A stretch of DNA of 53,124 nucleotides from Myxococcales bacterium (lineage in GTDB: Bacteria; Myxococcota; B64-G9). The DNA is taken from the NCBI GenBank assembly GCA_012798435.1, contig JAAZNF010000058.1:1-53124 (forward strand), read 5' to 3'. This document shows positions 42,052-53,104 of this stretch, one piece after another. Below the pieces are notes generated by a model. It was not told the origin of the DNA. It ran no database searches and saw only the letters and a program-made list of their open reading frames with translations. Position 1 is the stretch's first letter; each line of letters starts with the position of its first letter. The position numbers and the translations under genes are program-made.

Positions 42052-43851
42052 ATGGTGGCGCGACGAATGAACCCGACGCGGGGCGCTTGGCTCGCCCTTT
42101 CGGTTTTTCTCCTCTGGCCGCTTCTGGCCGGAGCGGCCGATGCGCCGCCGAAGATCGAGGCCTACGACCCCGCCGAGTTCTACCGGGCGCTCTCGCCCCA
42201 CTACCGAAAGCTCTTTGCATCGGGCCCCCGCAAGCTCGCGGACCTTCCCCTGTACCAGCTCGAGCTCAAGATCGACCTCTTGCTCGGCACCGTCGAGGGG
42301 AGCGAGGGCGTGATCCTCAAGAACCCCTCGGCGGCCCCGCTCTCGAACGTGGTCTTCCGCGTGTACCCCAACAGCGCCCACCTGGTGGCCGAGGGCGGGC
42401 GCAACCTCACCGTCTCGGAAGCCAAAGTGAACGGCCGGCCGTGCGCGGCGCGCGAGGTCGATCCCACCGTGCTCGAGATCCCGCTCGATCCGCCGTTGCC
42501 GCCCGGCGAGCGAGCGCGCATCGAGCTCGGCTATCGCCTGGTCGTGCCGCGGCTTCGCGAAAACCCGGGCGCCTCGGGCCTCGACCAGCTGCTCGCTTCC
42601 GGCGGGGGCGGGGGCTACGGCATCCTCTCCTTCGGCGAGGGCATCCTGAGCCTGGGCTTCTCCTACCCCATCCTGGCCGCCTGGACCGCTCAAGGGTGGG
42701 ACACGCCGGAGCTCTCGGGCATGGGGGATCCTACCCACTTCGAGCCGGCCAACTACCTGGTGAAACTCAACCTGCCCAAGCTGGCCGCGGTGGCCTCGAG
42801 CGGGATCCAGCTCGGCGAGCAGCCGCTCGGGCCCGGCCCGGAGCACCCGCGCGAGGTGTTCCTGCTGGCCGCGGCGGCGCGGCACTTCGCCATGCAGATC
42901 TCGACCCGCTACCAGCACAAGGCGCGCGACGTCGGCGGGGTCGCGATCCGGGCCTTCGTGGTCGAGGAGCAGGAGGCCACCGCCGAGGCCCTGCTCGACC
43001 AGGCCGGCGCGGCGGTGGCGCTGTACCAGAAGATGTTCGGCCCGTACCCGTACGCCGGGCTTGCCGTGGCCCAGGCCCCGCTGCAGAACGGCGCGGGCGG
43101 CATGGAGTATCCCGGGCTCATCACCGTGGCGCTCTCGCTGTACCAGCCCCCCGCGGGCGGGCCCATGGGCGCGCTGCTCGGAAAGCTTGTCGAGCAGACG
43201 CGCACCCCGGAGTTCGTGGTGGCCCACGAGGTGGCCCACCAGTGGTGGCACGCCCTGGTGGGGAGCGACTCGCTGCGCCACCCCTTCCTCGACGAGGCGC
43301 TGGCCAACTACTCGGCGGTGATGTACTTCGAATCGCGCCACGGCGGGGCCGCGGGGACGCAGCAGATCGAGCTCGAGCTGTCCATGCCCTACCAGATGTG
43401 GCGGGTGATGGGCGGGGCGGACGGCCCGGTCAACCGGGGGCTGGACAAGTTCGCAAACCCCCTCGAGTACGCCGCCATCGTGTACGGCAAGGGCGCGCTG
43501 TTCTTCCACGCGCTGCGCCGCGCCATGGGAAAGCAGGCCTTCCTGGGCCTGCTGCGGGCCTACGCCGCCGAGTTCGCCTTTCGCGAGGCCACCCCGCAGG
43601 ATCTTGTGCTCCTCATCCGGAAGAAGGCCTCGGGCAAGAAGGCCGAGGCGTTGTACCGGCGCTGGATCGAGGAGGCGCACGGCGACGAGGACATCGGGGT
43701 GCCGGCCGCCGGCGATCTTACCGGCTGGTTCCAGCTCCTGGCGCGCCAGGGGGGCCTGGGCGGGCCCGGCGGCAACGTCCAGCTCCCGCAGCTCGATCCG
43801 GCCATGCTCAAGCTCTTCCAGGACGCGGTGCGCCAGCTCTCCGGGCCATGA
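42052..43851 (+). CDS. Secreted M1-family metallopeptidase
   Basis: 599 residues from ATG 42052 (ATG 42067 possible). A signal peptide ends at AGAADA. The catalytic zinc site is complete: HEVAH (near 392), then 18 residues, then Glu in LDEALANYS. The upstream substrate-binding motif is GGMEYPG (near 349), the family's GAMEN equivalent. An N-terminal beta-rich domain (about 60-270) matches the M1 layout. It is predicted to cleave peptides in the periplasm or outside the cell. The C-terminus ends in a Gly/Pro-rich stretch rather than the usual helical C-terminal domain. Confidence 0.9.
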   Translation: MVARRMNPTRGAWLALSVFLLWPLLAGAADAPPKIEAYDPAEFYRALSPHYRKLFASGPRKLADLPLYQLELKIDLLLGTVEGSEGVILKNPSAAPLSNVVFRVYPNSAHLVAEGGRNLTVSEAKVNGRPCAAREVDPTVLEIPLDPPLPPGERARIELGYRLVVPRLRENPGASGLDQLLASGGGGGYGILSFGEGILSLGFSYPILAAWTAQGWDTPELSGMGDPTHFEPANYLVKLNLPKLAAVASSGIQLGEQPLGPGPEHPREVFLLAAAARHFAMQISTRYQHKARDVGGVAIRAFVVEEQEATAEALLDQAGAAVALYQKMFGPYPYAGLAVAQAPLQNGAGGMEYPGLITVALSLYQPPAGGPMGALLGKLVEQTRTPEFVVAHEVAHQWWHALVGSDSLRHPFLDEALANYSAVMYFESRHGGAAGTQQIELELSMPYQMWRVMGGADGPVNRGLDKFANPLEYAAIVYGKGALFFHALRRAMGKQAFLGLLRAYAAEFAFREATPQDLVLLIRKKASGKKAEALYRRWIEEAHGDEDIGVPAAGDLTGWFQLLARQGGLGGPGGNVQLPQLDPAMLKLFQDAVRQLSGP

Positions 43852-44009
43852 CCGCAGCTGGATGCGAGGTTTTCACGTTGCGCCCGCGGGTAGGCTCTGC
43901 GGGGCCCGAGTTCGCGCGGCAAGCCGGCAGATCGCCGCCGGCCGCGCTTGCTCGTGGGGCATCGCGGCATCCGCACCGATACATTTGTAAGATCTTCCTG
44001 GAACAGGAT

Positions 44010-44027
44010 GAGCATGCTGGCATGCTC
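44010..44027. repeat. Perfect inverted repeat GAGCATGC-TG-GCATGCTC
   Basis: Two 8-bp arms are exact reverse complements with a 2-nt centre. There is no T-run nearby. It could be a protein-binding site or part of a repeat element. Confidence 0.5.
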
Positions 44028-44059
44028 GCCTTGTCAGCCGATTCAGCCGGAGCTCGGCC

Positions 44060-44129
44060 GCCGTCAAGGGCGAGCGCAGCGAACCGCGAAGCGACCGAAG
44101 GCCCTTGACGGCACAGGCCGAGTGAAGGC
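44060..44129. repeat. Compact copy of the dispersed inverted repeat
   Basis: GCCGTCAAGGGC (44060-44071) and GCCCTTGACGGC (44101-44112) are perfect 12-bp inverted repeats around 29 nt. Flanking bases on both sides match 4934-4967 and 5133-5165. It would fold into a stable stem-loop, and its duplication within 40 kb suggests a genome-wide repeat. Confidence 0.7.
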
Positions 44130-44204
44130 TAGCTTTCGTAAGAAGGGCCTTGTCGCGTGGTGTGTAGGAATGGCTCGGACGATGGCGCACGAAAGGAGAG
44201 AGCC

Positions 44205-44703
<499 letters not shown>

Positions 44704-44717
<14 letters not shown>

Positions 44718-47196
44718 CCCAGAAGGCGCGCAGCGCCGCTGAAAGATCCTCGGGAAAGTGCACCTCGAGGTCCGGGCCGAGCCAGTGCTCCGGCAGCGCC
44801 CCGAGGACACCCTCCCAGGCGAAACGCCGGTCGGCCAGCACCAGCACCCCCACGTCCGACTCGTCGCGGATGACCCGGCCCGCCGCCTGGATGACGCGTT
44901 GCAGGCCGGGGTAGAGCATGGCGTAGGCGAAGCCGTGTTCGGTGGCGCGCTCGAAGTACACGCGCATGCGCTCGCGGGCGAAACTCACCTGCGGCAGGCC
45001 GAGCCCGACCACCACCGCCCCGACCAGCGCCTCGCCGGGGAGGTCGAGCCCCTCGCCGAAGGCGCCGCCCATCACCGCGAGCAACAAGAGCGGGCCCGCT
45101 TCTGCCCGCATCCGCTCGATCACGGTGCGGCGCTCCTCATCGCTCATGCCGGGGCGCTGGACCAGCACCCCAAGCCGCGGGTCCAGGCGGCGGCGCACCT
45201 CCTCCAGGAAGGCGAAGCTGGGGAAGAACGCCGCGTAGTGCCCGGGCCGGGCGGCGGCGACCTCCTCGACCAGGCGCGCCACGCGCTCGTAGAAGCGGCC
45301 GCGCGCGCGCAGGGTGGTCTCGATGTCGCGGCAGAAGAACACCCCGAAGTTCTCGCGCGGAAAAGGCGAGGGCAGCGACAGCGTCTGGCAATCGAGCGGG
45401 GCCAGCCCCAGCACCTCGGCCCAGTAGGGCAGCGGCAGCAGCGTGCCGCTCATGGCCACCACGCCGAGCGCCTGGCGGTGCCGCGCCTCGAGCTGCGCGG
45501 CGGGGTTGGTGCACAGCACCCCGAACCCTGCCCCCGACGGCGCGGCCGGCCCGGCGTGGTAGGGCACGAACTCGGCACCGCCGATGGAGAGCCCCAGCCG
45601 CAGCCGCTGCAGCCGGCCCAAGAGGTCGCTCAACGGGTCTTCGCGCAGCGGCAGCCCGAAGGCCTGGCGGTAGGCGTGGTAGCGGAGCATGAGCAGCGCC
45701 GCCTCGGCGCACAGCCGCGACAGCGCCTCGCGGTCGGGCTCGATCACCCGGCAGTCCTCGAAGGCCGGCTCCTCGGGCAGGGCGCGCCCGGCCAGCTCGG
45801 GCTCGGAATCGGCCAGCCGGGTGAGCAGCCTGGAGAGGTCCGAAAACAGCCGCGTCGAGTCGATGGCCGAGAGCACGCCGGCGAAGGCGAGCTGGGCGGT
45901 GTTCTTGGGCGCGGCGGCGAACTCTCCCCGCTCCAGGCGGGCGGCGAGCGAGCGCAGCTCTTCGACGGACACGAAGGCCGAGTGAGCCTCGCGCGAGCGG
46001 TCGAAGAGCGAGTGGGCCTCGTCCAGCACGATCACCGCCCGGCCGGGGGCCTCGTCGCCGAAGAAGTGGAGCAACGCCGCGCCGGGGTCGTAGGCGTAGT
46101 TGCTGTCGCCGACCAGCAGGTCGGCGCCGGGCACCAGCCACTGGGTCAGCGCGAAGGGGCACAGGTTGGCGCGCTCGCCCTCGGCCACGATGTCGTCGGC
46201 GCGCACGAAGGCGCGCCCGCGCAACCGCTCCTCGATGCCGACGTTCGCGAGCCGGCGCTCGAAGTCGGCCAGGCGCTCGCAGGCGCGCGGGTCGCACAGC
46301 ATGCTGCGGGTGGGGCACAGCCGCTCGCGCGAGCCGAGCTGGAGGCCGAGCAGCGAGCCCGGCGAAAGCGTCGAGGCGGCCACGGTCTCCTCGAAGGCCC
46401 GGGCCACCTGTTCCTGCTGGGTGGTGCGCGAGGTGAGGTAGAGCAGGGCGGCGTCGTTCTCGAGCGCAAAGCGAAGCCCCGAAAGCAGCGCCGCCGCGGT
46501 CTTGCCGGTGCCGGTCGGCGCCATGGCCAGGAGCGGCCGGCCCGCCGCCCAGGATTCGCGCAGGCTCTCCATCAGCACACGCTGGGCGGGGCGGACCTGC
46601 GGGTAGGGGAAGCGCAGCGCATCGGCCAGCTCGCGCCGGCGCAGGCTTCGTTCGCGCTCGGCGCGGGCCTGCTCGATGCGCTCGCGCACGGCCTTCTCGA
46701 GCTGCTTTTGCGTATGTCCGGCGTCGAACGGGACGATGAGCTCGCGTACGCCGTCGTCGAGCAGCGAGAAGAGCAGCAGGCGGCACGCCAGGGAGCCGGG
46801 CGCGCCTTCCCCGGAGAGCGCCAGCGCGTACAGCCGGAGCTGGAGCGCCCAGTCGGGGAAGGTCTCGGGCGCGACGCGGGCCAGGTCGGCCCGCCCCAGC
46901 ATGACCGACTTCACCTCCTCGATCAGCACCTCGCCGCTCGCCCGGCGGCGGCCGTCCAGGCGGCCGCGCAGCTCGACCGCGAAGCCGTCCACGCTGGTTC
47001 CGAGCCGCACCGGCACTTCGAACTCGAACCCCGGCACGGCCGCGCGCGCCTTGCGGTAGGCCTGGTGCACGCGTGTCCCCAGCTCGGCGCGCAGGCGCGA
47101 GAAGGCGCCGCTGGAGACGGCCGCGCCGGCCGAGGCGGCCAGCTCGGTGATCGAGGCCTGCACGGTGCGCTTTTCGAGATCGACGCTCACCGCCAT
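44704..47196 (-). CDS. XPD/DinG-type helicase fused to a PD-(D/E)XK nuclease-like domain
   Basis: 830 residues. The N-terminal about 130 residues match a Cas4/AddB-type nuclease: GRLDG (D81), EEVK (E94, K96) and QLRLY (Q119, Y122). The helicase core has Walker A APTGTGKT (about 226-233), DEAH (392-395), and a C-terminal motif QAAGRVIRDESD. Cysteines 294, 301, 306 and 346 sit where the XPD-like Fe-S cluster lies. It is predicted to unwind DNA and perhaps cut it, in repair, recombination or defence. Many bacteria carry stand-alone homologues of this fusion, so it need not be novel. No ribosome site is clear at ATG 47196. It is 51 bp after the Fic gene on the same strand. Confidence 0.85.
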
Positions 47197-47247
47197 GATG
47201 TGTTTCGAGCACGGCGGCGCGCTCGGGTCAATTGATTTCGGGGGTGC

Positions 47248-47982
47248 TCACGCGCCCAGGGCGCGGATGGCCGCGTCGAGCTGGCGCTCCATGCACTCGA
47301 CGATGAGGGAGTGGATCACCTCGGGGCTCACCCGCAGCGCCTCGTAGTAGCGCTGGCGCTCCACGTCCGGTATGATCACCGGGTAGTAGCCGGCCCGGAT
47401 GAGGTACAGGTTCATGAGCAGCCGGGCCACCTTGCCGGTGTCCTCGTCGAAGGGGAAGATGCTCATCAGGCGGAAGTGGGCCTCGGCGGCCTGCCGGAAG
47501 GGGTGGAACTGGCGGAACTCCTTGCCCTTGAGGTCCTGCACCAGCTTGGTCATGTGCGCCGGGATGCGCTGGGGCGGGATGATGTCGTGGAAGTACGAGC
47601 GGTGGATGGGGATCTCCTTGCGGTAGGCGCCGCCCTGCTGCCCGGCCAGGCCGTGGGTGAGGATGATGTGGAGGTCCTTGATGAACTTCAGCGCCGGCGG
47701 GCGATTTCCGGCGGCGGCCGCCTCGCGCACCTTGTCGATGGCGTTCTTGTGGTTGCGGATGCGCTGGTAGGTGGGGATGAGGATGCCGTCGTCCCCGGCG
47801 GCGTGATCCAGGGCCGCCTTGAGGTCGAACACGTCCATCACCTGGCCCTCGATGGCGTTCTCGTGGAAGATCCACGACACCTCGAAGCGCTCGGTGAAGC
47901 GCGCCGCCTCCTCCTTGTCGCGCGAGAGGCGGTGCTTGAGGTCCTCGGTCTTGTCGTCGATGTCGAAATATACCGTGCGCAT
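47248..47982 (-). CDS. Fic-fold protein with degenerate active site
   Basis: 244 residues from ATG 47982; a GTG at 48030 would add a dubious leader. The Fic fold is recognisable from IEGQVMDVFDLKAAL (about 44-58, like the inhibitory-helix region), the helix before the active site (EAHFRLMSIFPF) and VARLLMNLYLIRAGYYP after it. The catalytic HxFx(D/E)GNGR motif reads FPFDEDTGK: His is Phe176, Gly is Asp, Asn is Thr, and Arg is Lys. AMPylation by the known mechanism is therefore unlikely. It may be a pseudoenzyme, a regulator, or do different chemistry. It lies upstream of the nuclease-helicase gene. Confidence 0.78.
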   Translation of the reverse strand: MRTVYFDIDDKTEDLKHRLSRDKEEAARFTERFEVSWIFHENAIEGQVMDVFDLKAALDHAAGDDGILIPTYQRIRNHKNAIDKVREAAAAGNRPPALKFIKDLHIILTHGLAGQQGGAYRKEIPIHRSYFHDIIPPQRIPAHMTKLVQDLKGKEFRQFHPFRQAAEAHFRLMSIFPFDEDTGKVARLLMNLYLIRAGYYPVIIPDVERQRYYEALRVSPEVIHSLIVECMERQLDAAIRALGA

Positions 47983-48030
47983 GAAGCCGACGGCCGCCTT
48001 TGCCCCCCAAAGAACGGTTTCGGCTAGCAC

Positions 48031-48423
48031 AACGCAGCGCGCAAGTCAAAGATTTGTCACACCACGGCCCGAGCGCTCAATTCTCCGCTGCGGCATGCCC
48101 TGCCTGCTCCGGGAAGATCTCAACGATCGCTTGCTGCATCTGGCCGCGGAGCCGCCAGAGCAAGCGCGGCCAGACGCGATCCACCTCACCCCCGAGATCG
48201 TTTTCGTGTAAGCCCATTCCCTCGCTCCACAGTGGAAAGAGGGGTAGGGGGTGAGGTGCATTCGAGAGTGGGAGAGTGGACGAGGTAGATCTTGCAATCG
48301 CATGTTTCAACCCGTAAACTGCCTGGCTGTGTCATTAACACCCCGTGATATCGGCATGTTGCGGGGTGGCCGGAGGCGTTCCGGACGAGGTCGGCGATCA
48401 ATTCATGCCGAGAAAATTCAATC
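48031..48423. other. Intergenic region with a palindromic element
   Basis: I see no gene in about 390 bp; a 77-residue minus-strand frame (48077-48310) runs through the palindromic element and has no ribosome site. The only structure is the inverted repeat at 48182-48258. Promoters for the divergent Fic and polysaccharide genes must lie here, but I cannot place them. Confidence 0.5.
48182..48258. repeat. 77-bp palindromic element with 12-bp terminal inverted repeats
   Basis: CACCTCACCCCC (48182-48193) and GGGGGTGAGGTG (48247-48258) are exact reverse complements. Inside, CCCTCGCTCCAC and GTGGAAAGAGGGG form a second, imperfect palindrome centred at 48231. Elements of this look, with CCTCACCCCC ends, recur in many bacterial genomes as dispersed repeats (recalled, not checked). 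Confidence 0.6.
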
Positions 48424-48842
48424 ATGAATTCAATCGGTTGCGTGCAGCGATGTAACCGACGGGGCCGGAGGCTGTCTCGTTTTCGCGCCATCGTTGGCGC
48501 CGTGGCGGCCGTTCTCCTTTCGGCCTGCGCCGCCACGGACGACCAAGTCCTGCGGGTGGAGCCCCCCATCGAGCACAAGGGCCGGCCCGTCGCCTCCGGT
48601 GCCCCGGCCGCCCCCGCGAGCGGTGAAGAGCCCATCTACTCGACCTCCACCGCCATCACCCTGGCCGAGCTCTCCCTGAAGGCGGCCGGGGCCGAGCCGC
48701 GCGACCGCAGTGTGCAGGTCTCGTTCTGCGACGGGCTCTACACCGTGACCTTCGAGCGTCCCGAGAGCGAGGCCGGCGCTTGCGACTTCGTGGTGGTCAT
48801 CGACGGCAAGACCTCGCGCGTGGTCAAGGTGGTGACAAGGCC

Positions 48843-48846
<4 letters not shown>
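48424..48846 (+). CDS. Small predicted lipoprotein
   Basis: 140 residues. A long basic N-terminus (about 1-22) precedes a hydrophobic stretch and lipobox (LLSAC). The mature part is Pro/Ala-rich and then has a short domain (DRSVQVSFCDGLYTVTFERPE ... DFVVVIDGKTSRVVKV) resembling a PepSY-like fold only weakly. The ribosome site is weak. Its stop overlaps the aminotransferase start by 4 nt (GTGA), so it is co-translated with the polysaccharide genes. Confidence 0.6.
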
Positions 48847-49939
<1,093 letters not shown>

Positions 49940-49958
<19 letters not shown>

Positions 49959-51040
49959 TGTGCGTGGCCGGGGCCCGGCCGAACTTCATGAAGGTGGCGC
50001 CGCTTCTTCGCGCCTTCGCGGACTCGCCGCGCATCCGCGCCACCCTGGTCCACACCGGCCAGCACTACGACCCGAACCTCTCGCAGGTGTTCTTCTCGGA
50101 CCTGGGCATCCCGCCGCCCGACATCCACCTCAACGTGGGCTCGGGCTCGCACGCGCAACAGACCGCGCGCATCATGCAGGCCTTCGAGCCGGTGCTCGAG
50201 GAGAAAAAGCCCGACTTCGTCGTCGTGGTGGGGGACGTCAACTCCACCGTGGCCTGCTCGCTGGTGGCCGCCAAGCTGTGCTACCGCGTGGCCCACGTCG
50301 AGGCCGGGCTGCGGTCGTTCGATCGCACCATGCCCGAGGAGATCAACCGCCTGCTCACCGACCAGCTCTCGGATCTGCTCTTCGTGTCGGAGGAGAGCGG
50401 CCTTGCGAACCTCGCGCGCGAGGGCGTGCCGGCGCGTGCGGTCCACTTGGTGGGCAACGTGATGATCGACACGCTCGCGCGTTTTCTTTCGTCCGCCCGC
50501 GCGCGAAAGACCCCGGAGCGCCTGGGCCTCTCACCGAAGAACTTCTGCCTGGCCACGCTGCACCGGCCGGCCAACGTGGACGGGCGCGAGGGGCTCCTGC
50601 GAGTGCTCGCGCTGCTGGAGGCGGCGGGGCAGCGGCTTTCGGTTGTGTTCCCGGTCCACCCGCGCACCCGGGCCCGGCTCGAGGAGCACGGCCTGTGGGA
50701 GCGGCTCTCCGCCGCGCGCGGGGTGCGTCTGTGCGAGCCGCTGGGCTACCTCGACTTCTTGTCCCTCATGGACGAGGCGGCGGCGGTGGTCACCGACTCG
50801 GGCGGGGTGCAGGAGGAGACGACGTATTTGGGCGTGCCGTGTCTTACCCTGCGGCCGAACACCGAGCGCCCGGTCACGGTGGAGCTCGGCACCAACGAGC
50901 TGGTGCCGCTCGACCCCGTGCTCGTCGGCGAGCGGCTCGAGCGCATCCTGCGGGGCCAAGGCAAGCGGGGCAGCGTCCCGCCGCTGTGGGACGGGCACGC
51001 GGCGGAACGGATCCGGGACGTGTTCCTGAAGATCTTCTGA
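49940..51040 (+). CDS. wecB: UDP-N-acetylglucosamine 2-epimerase (non-hydrolysing)
   Basis: 366 residues, normal for the family. It converts UDP-GlcNAc to UDP-ManNAc. Signatures: GARPNFMKVAPL, HTGQHYD, VVVVGDVNSTVACSLVA, HVEAGLRSFDRTMPEEINR, LATLHRPANVD, and VTDSGGVQEETTYLGVPCLTLRPNTERP. It sits between the aminotransferase and the flippase, and its stop abuts the flippase start with no gap. Confidence 0.93.
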
Positions 51041-52402
51041 ATGAGCGTCCGCGCGAGGATCATCAAGGTCGGGGTGGCCAAGTCGGTCGAGATGGGCATC
51101 ATCTCGCTGGCGCGCTTCTTCTCGGTGCCGCTGTTCCTCTCGGCCTGGACGCCCGACCTCTACGGCGAGTGGCTCATCCTGTACACCCTGATCTCCTACT
51201 TCACCCTGGGCGGGCTCGGCTTCGGTCAGGCGGCCGGCAACCAGATGACCATGGCCCTGGCCGCCGGGGACGAGGCCCGCGCCGATCGCGTGTACCAGAC
51301 GACCTGGGTCATCGTGCTGATTTTATCGGCGCTGCTCATGGCGCTGGCGGCGCTGGTGGCGTGGTTGCTACCGCTCAACCGCTGGATGAACATCGCCCTC
51401 ATTCCCGAGTCGTCCACCGACGCCATCGTGTTCCTGTTCGCCGGCTACGTGGTGCTGGGCTTTCTCACCTCGCCCGCCATGAGCGCCTACCGGGCCGTGG
51501 GCATGCTCCACCGCGGGCTGTTTTGGACCAACGGCGGCCAGTTGCTGGAGTTCGGTGCCATGGCGCTCGCGCTCGCCCTGGGCGCGGGCACGCTGGGCGT
51601 GGCCGCGGCCATCACGGCCTCGCGCCTGCTGCTGCTGGCCGGCCTGCAGCTCGACCAGCTTCTCGTGGTGAAGCGGTTCCGCCCCTGCCTGCGCCAGGCG
51701 AGCCGCCAGGAGTTCGCCGCCCTCCTTTCGCCGGCGCTGTCGTTCGCCGCCTACCCGGTGGGCAACACCGTCATCAACCAGGGCATCGTCATGGCCATCG
51801 GGGGCATCGTGGGGCCGGTGGCGGTGGTGCTGTGGAGCTCGCTGCGCACGCTCACCAACCTGGTGACGCGCCTCTTCGACCTCGTCAACCAGGCCTTCTA
51901 TCCCGAGGTGAGCATGGCCTTCGGCGCGGGCAACCGGGAGCTGGTGCGCCGGCTCCACCGCGTATCGTGCCAGACGTCGTTCTGGCTGGGGGTTCTCTCC
52001 GCCGCCGGCCTGTTGCTGCTCGGGCCCTGGCTCTTCCGGGTATGGACACACGGCAAGGTGGAGCTGGACATGGGGCTGTTCTTGGGTTTCGTGGCGCTGG
52101 TGGTGCTGCGCTCGCTGTGGTACACCAGCTTCGTCGTCCCCTCGGCCATCAACCAGCACCAGCGGCTCACGCTCGGCTACCTCTTCGCCTCGGTGCTGGG
52201 GCTGGGCCTGTCGGTCGGGCTGCTCTACCTCGGGCTGCTGCCCTCGCTGGCCGGTTTTGCGCTGGTGGAGGTGGCCATGACCTACCTCGTCATCCCGAAG
52301 TCGCTCTCGCTGGCGCAGGAGACGCTGCCCGCGCTGGTGGCCGGGGTGCTGACCCCGCCCAACCCCCTGGCCGTGGCCCGCATGGCGCTGGGGCGAGGTT
52401 GA
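51041..52402 (+). CDS. Polysaccharide flippase (Wzx/MOP family)
   Basis: 453 residues with about 12-14 hydrophobic segments throughout and a family-like start (GVAKSVEMGIISLARFFSVPLFLSAW, WLILYTLISYFTLGGLGFG). It probably moves undecaprenyl-linked oligosaccharides across the inner membrane. The ATG directly follows the wecB stop. The substrate is not evident; the neighbouring enzymes suggest an amino-sugar glycan. Confidence 0.85.
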   Translation: MSVRARIIKVGVAKSVEMGIISLARFFSVPLFLSAWTPDLYGEWLILYTLISYFTLGGLGFGQAAGNQMTMALAAGDEARADRVYQTTWVIVLILSALLMALAALVAWLLPLNRWMNIALIPESSTDAIVFLFAGYVVLGFLTSPAMSAYRAVGMLHRGLFWTNGGQLLEFGAMALALALGAGTLGVAAAITASRLLLLAGLQLDQLLVVKRFRPCLRQASRQEFAALLSPALSFAAYPVGNTVINQGIVMAIGGIVGPVAVVLWSSLRTLTNLVTRLFDLVNQAFYPEVSMAFGAGNRELVRRLHRVSCQTSFWLGVLSAAGLLLLGPWLFRVWTHGKVELDMGLFLGFVALVVLRSLWYTSFVVPSAINQHQRLTLGYLFASVLGLGLSVGLLYLGLLPSLAGFALVEVAMTYLVIPKSLSLAQETLPALVAGVLTPPNPLAVARMALGRG

Positions 52403-52429
52403 GGCGCGAAGCGTGCCGAAAGGATTGTC

Positions 52430-53104
52430 ATGGGTAAACCGTTCGTGATCGGCGTGGCCGGCGGCACCGGCTCGGGCAAGACCACCTTCACCAAGAACAT
52501 CCTGCAGGCGCTGCGCCCTCACCATGTCTCGGTCATCCAGCACGACTGGTATTACCGCGACCGCTCGGGCATCCCCGAGGACGAGCGCGCCGCCATCAAT
52601 TACGACCACCCCAACGCGCTCGAGACCACCCTGCTCATCAAGCACCTCAAGGCCCTCAAGGCCGGCCGGCCGGTCTGCCCGCCGCGCTACAACTTCGTCA
52701 CCCACACTCGCATGCCCGGGGGCGAGGAGGTGCGGCCCACGCCGGTGATCATCGTGGAAGGCATCCTGCTGTTCGCCGAGGAGGCGCTGCGTAACCTCTT
52801 CGACCTCAAGATCTTCGTGCAGACCGAGGCGGATCTGCGGCTGCTGCGGCGGTTGCAGCGGGATCTATCCGAGCGCGGGCGCTCGTTCGAGAGCGCGGTG
52901 GCGCAGTACCTCGACAGCGTGCGCCCCATGCACGAGATGTTCGTGGAGCCGAGCAAGGGCTACGCCGACATCATCGTGCCGGCCTCGCGCGAAAACCAGA
53001 AGGCCATCCGCATGATCGTGGACCTCATCCGCCGCCAGGCCGACCGCACCCGGCGCGCCAAGAAGAAGCGAGCCGGGTCGAGAAAGAGCCGGCCGGAGCC
53101 ATGA
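52430..53104 (+). CDS. udk: Uridine kinase
   Basis: 224 residues from ATG 52430 (GAAAGGA upstream). The P-loop is GGTGSGKTT (11-19), followed by VIQHDWYYRD, INYDHPNALE, PPRYNFVTHTR and VIIVEGILLF, all uridine-kinase motifs. It makes UMP or CMP for UTP pools and so could supply UDP-sugars for the upstream genes. The C-terminus is unusually basic (RRAKKKRAGSRKS). Its stop overlaps the next start by 4 nt. Confidence 0.92.
   Translation: MGKPFVIGVAGGTGSGKTTFTKNILQALRPHHVSVIQHDWYYRDRSGIPEDERAAINYDHPNALETTLLIKHLKALKAGRPVCPPRYNFVTHTRMPGGEEVRPTPVIIVEGILLFAEEALRNLFDLKIFVQTEADLRLLRRLQRDLSERGRSFESAVAQYLDSVRPMHEMFVEPSKGYADIIVPASRENQKAIRMIVDLIRRQADRTRRAKKKRAGSRKSRPEP

Larger units (their letters stand above)
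43852..44204. other. Intergenic region with two palindromic elements
   Basis: There is no credible gene in about 350 bp. It holds an 18-bp exact palindrome with a 2-nt centre at 44010-44027 and the dispersed repeat at 44060-44129. The spacing suggests accumulated small elements between two plus-strand genes. Confidence 0.5.

Noticed and set aside
44758-47235. 825-residue plus-strand frame opposite the nuclease-helicase gene
   Set aside because: It is a high-GC antisense shadow of low-complexity His/Gln/Arg/Gly composition with no ribosome site; the minus-strand frame carries complete helicase motifs.
48077-48310. 77-residue minus-strand frame in the 48-kb spacer
   Set aside because: It runs through the palindromic repeat element, lacks a ribosome site and shows no recognisable domain.
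49960-52437. 825-residue plus-strand frame across wecB and the flippase
   Set aside because: It is the wrong frame of two recognised genes; the translation is Arg/Gly/Ala-rich without any domain.
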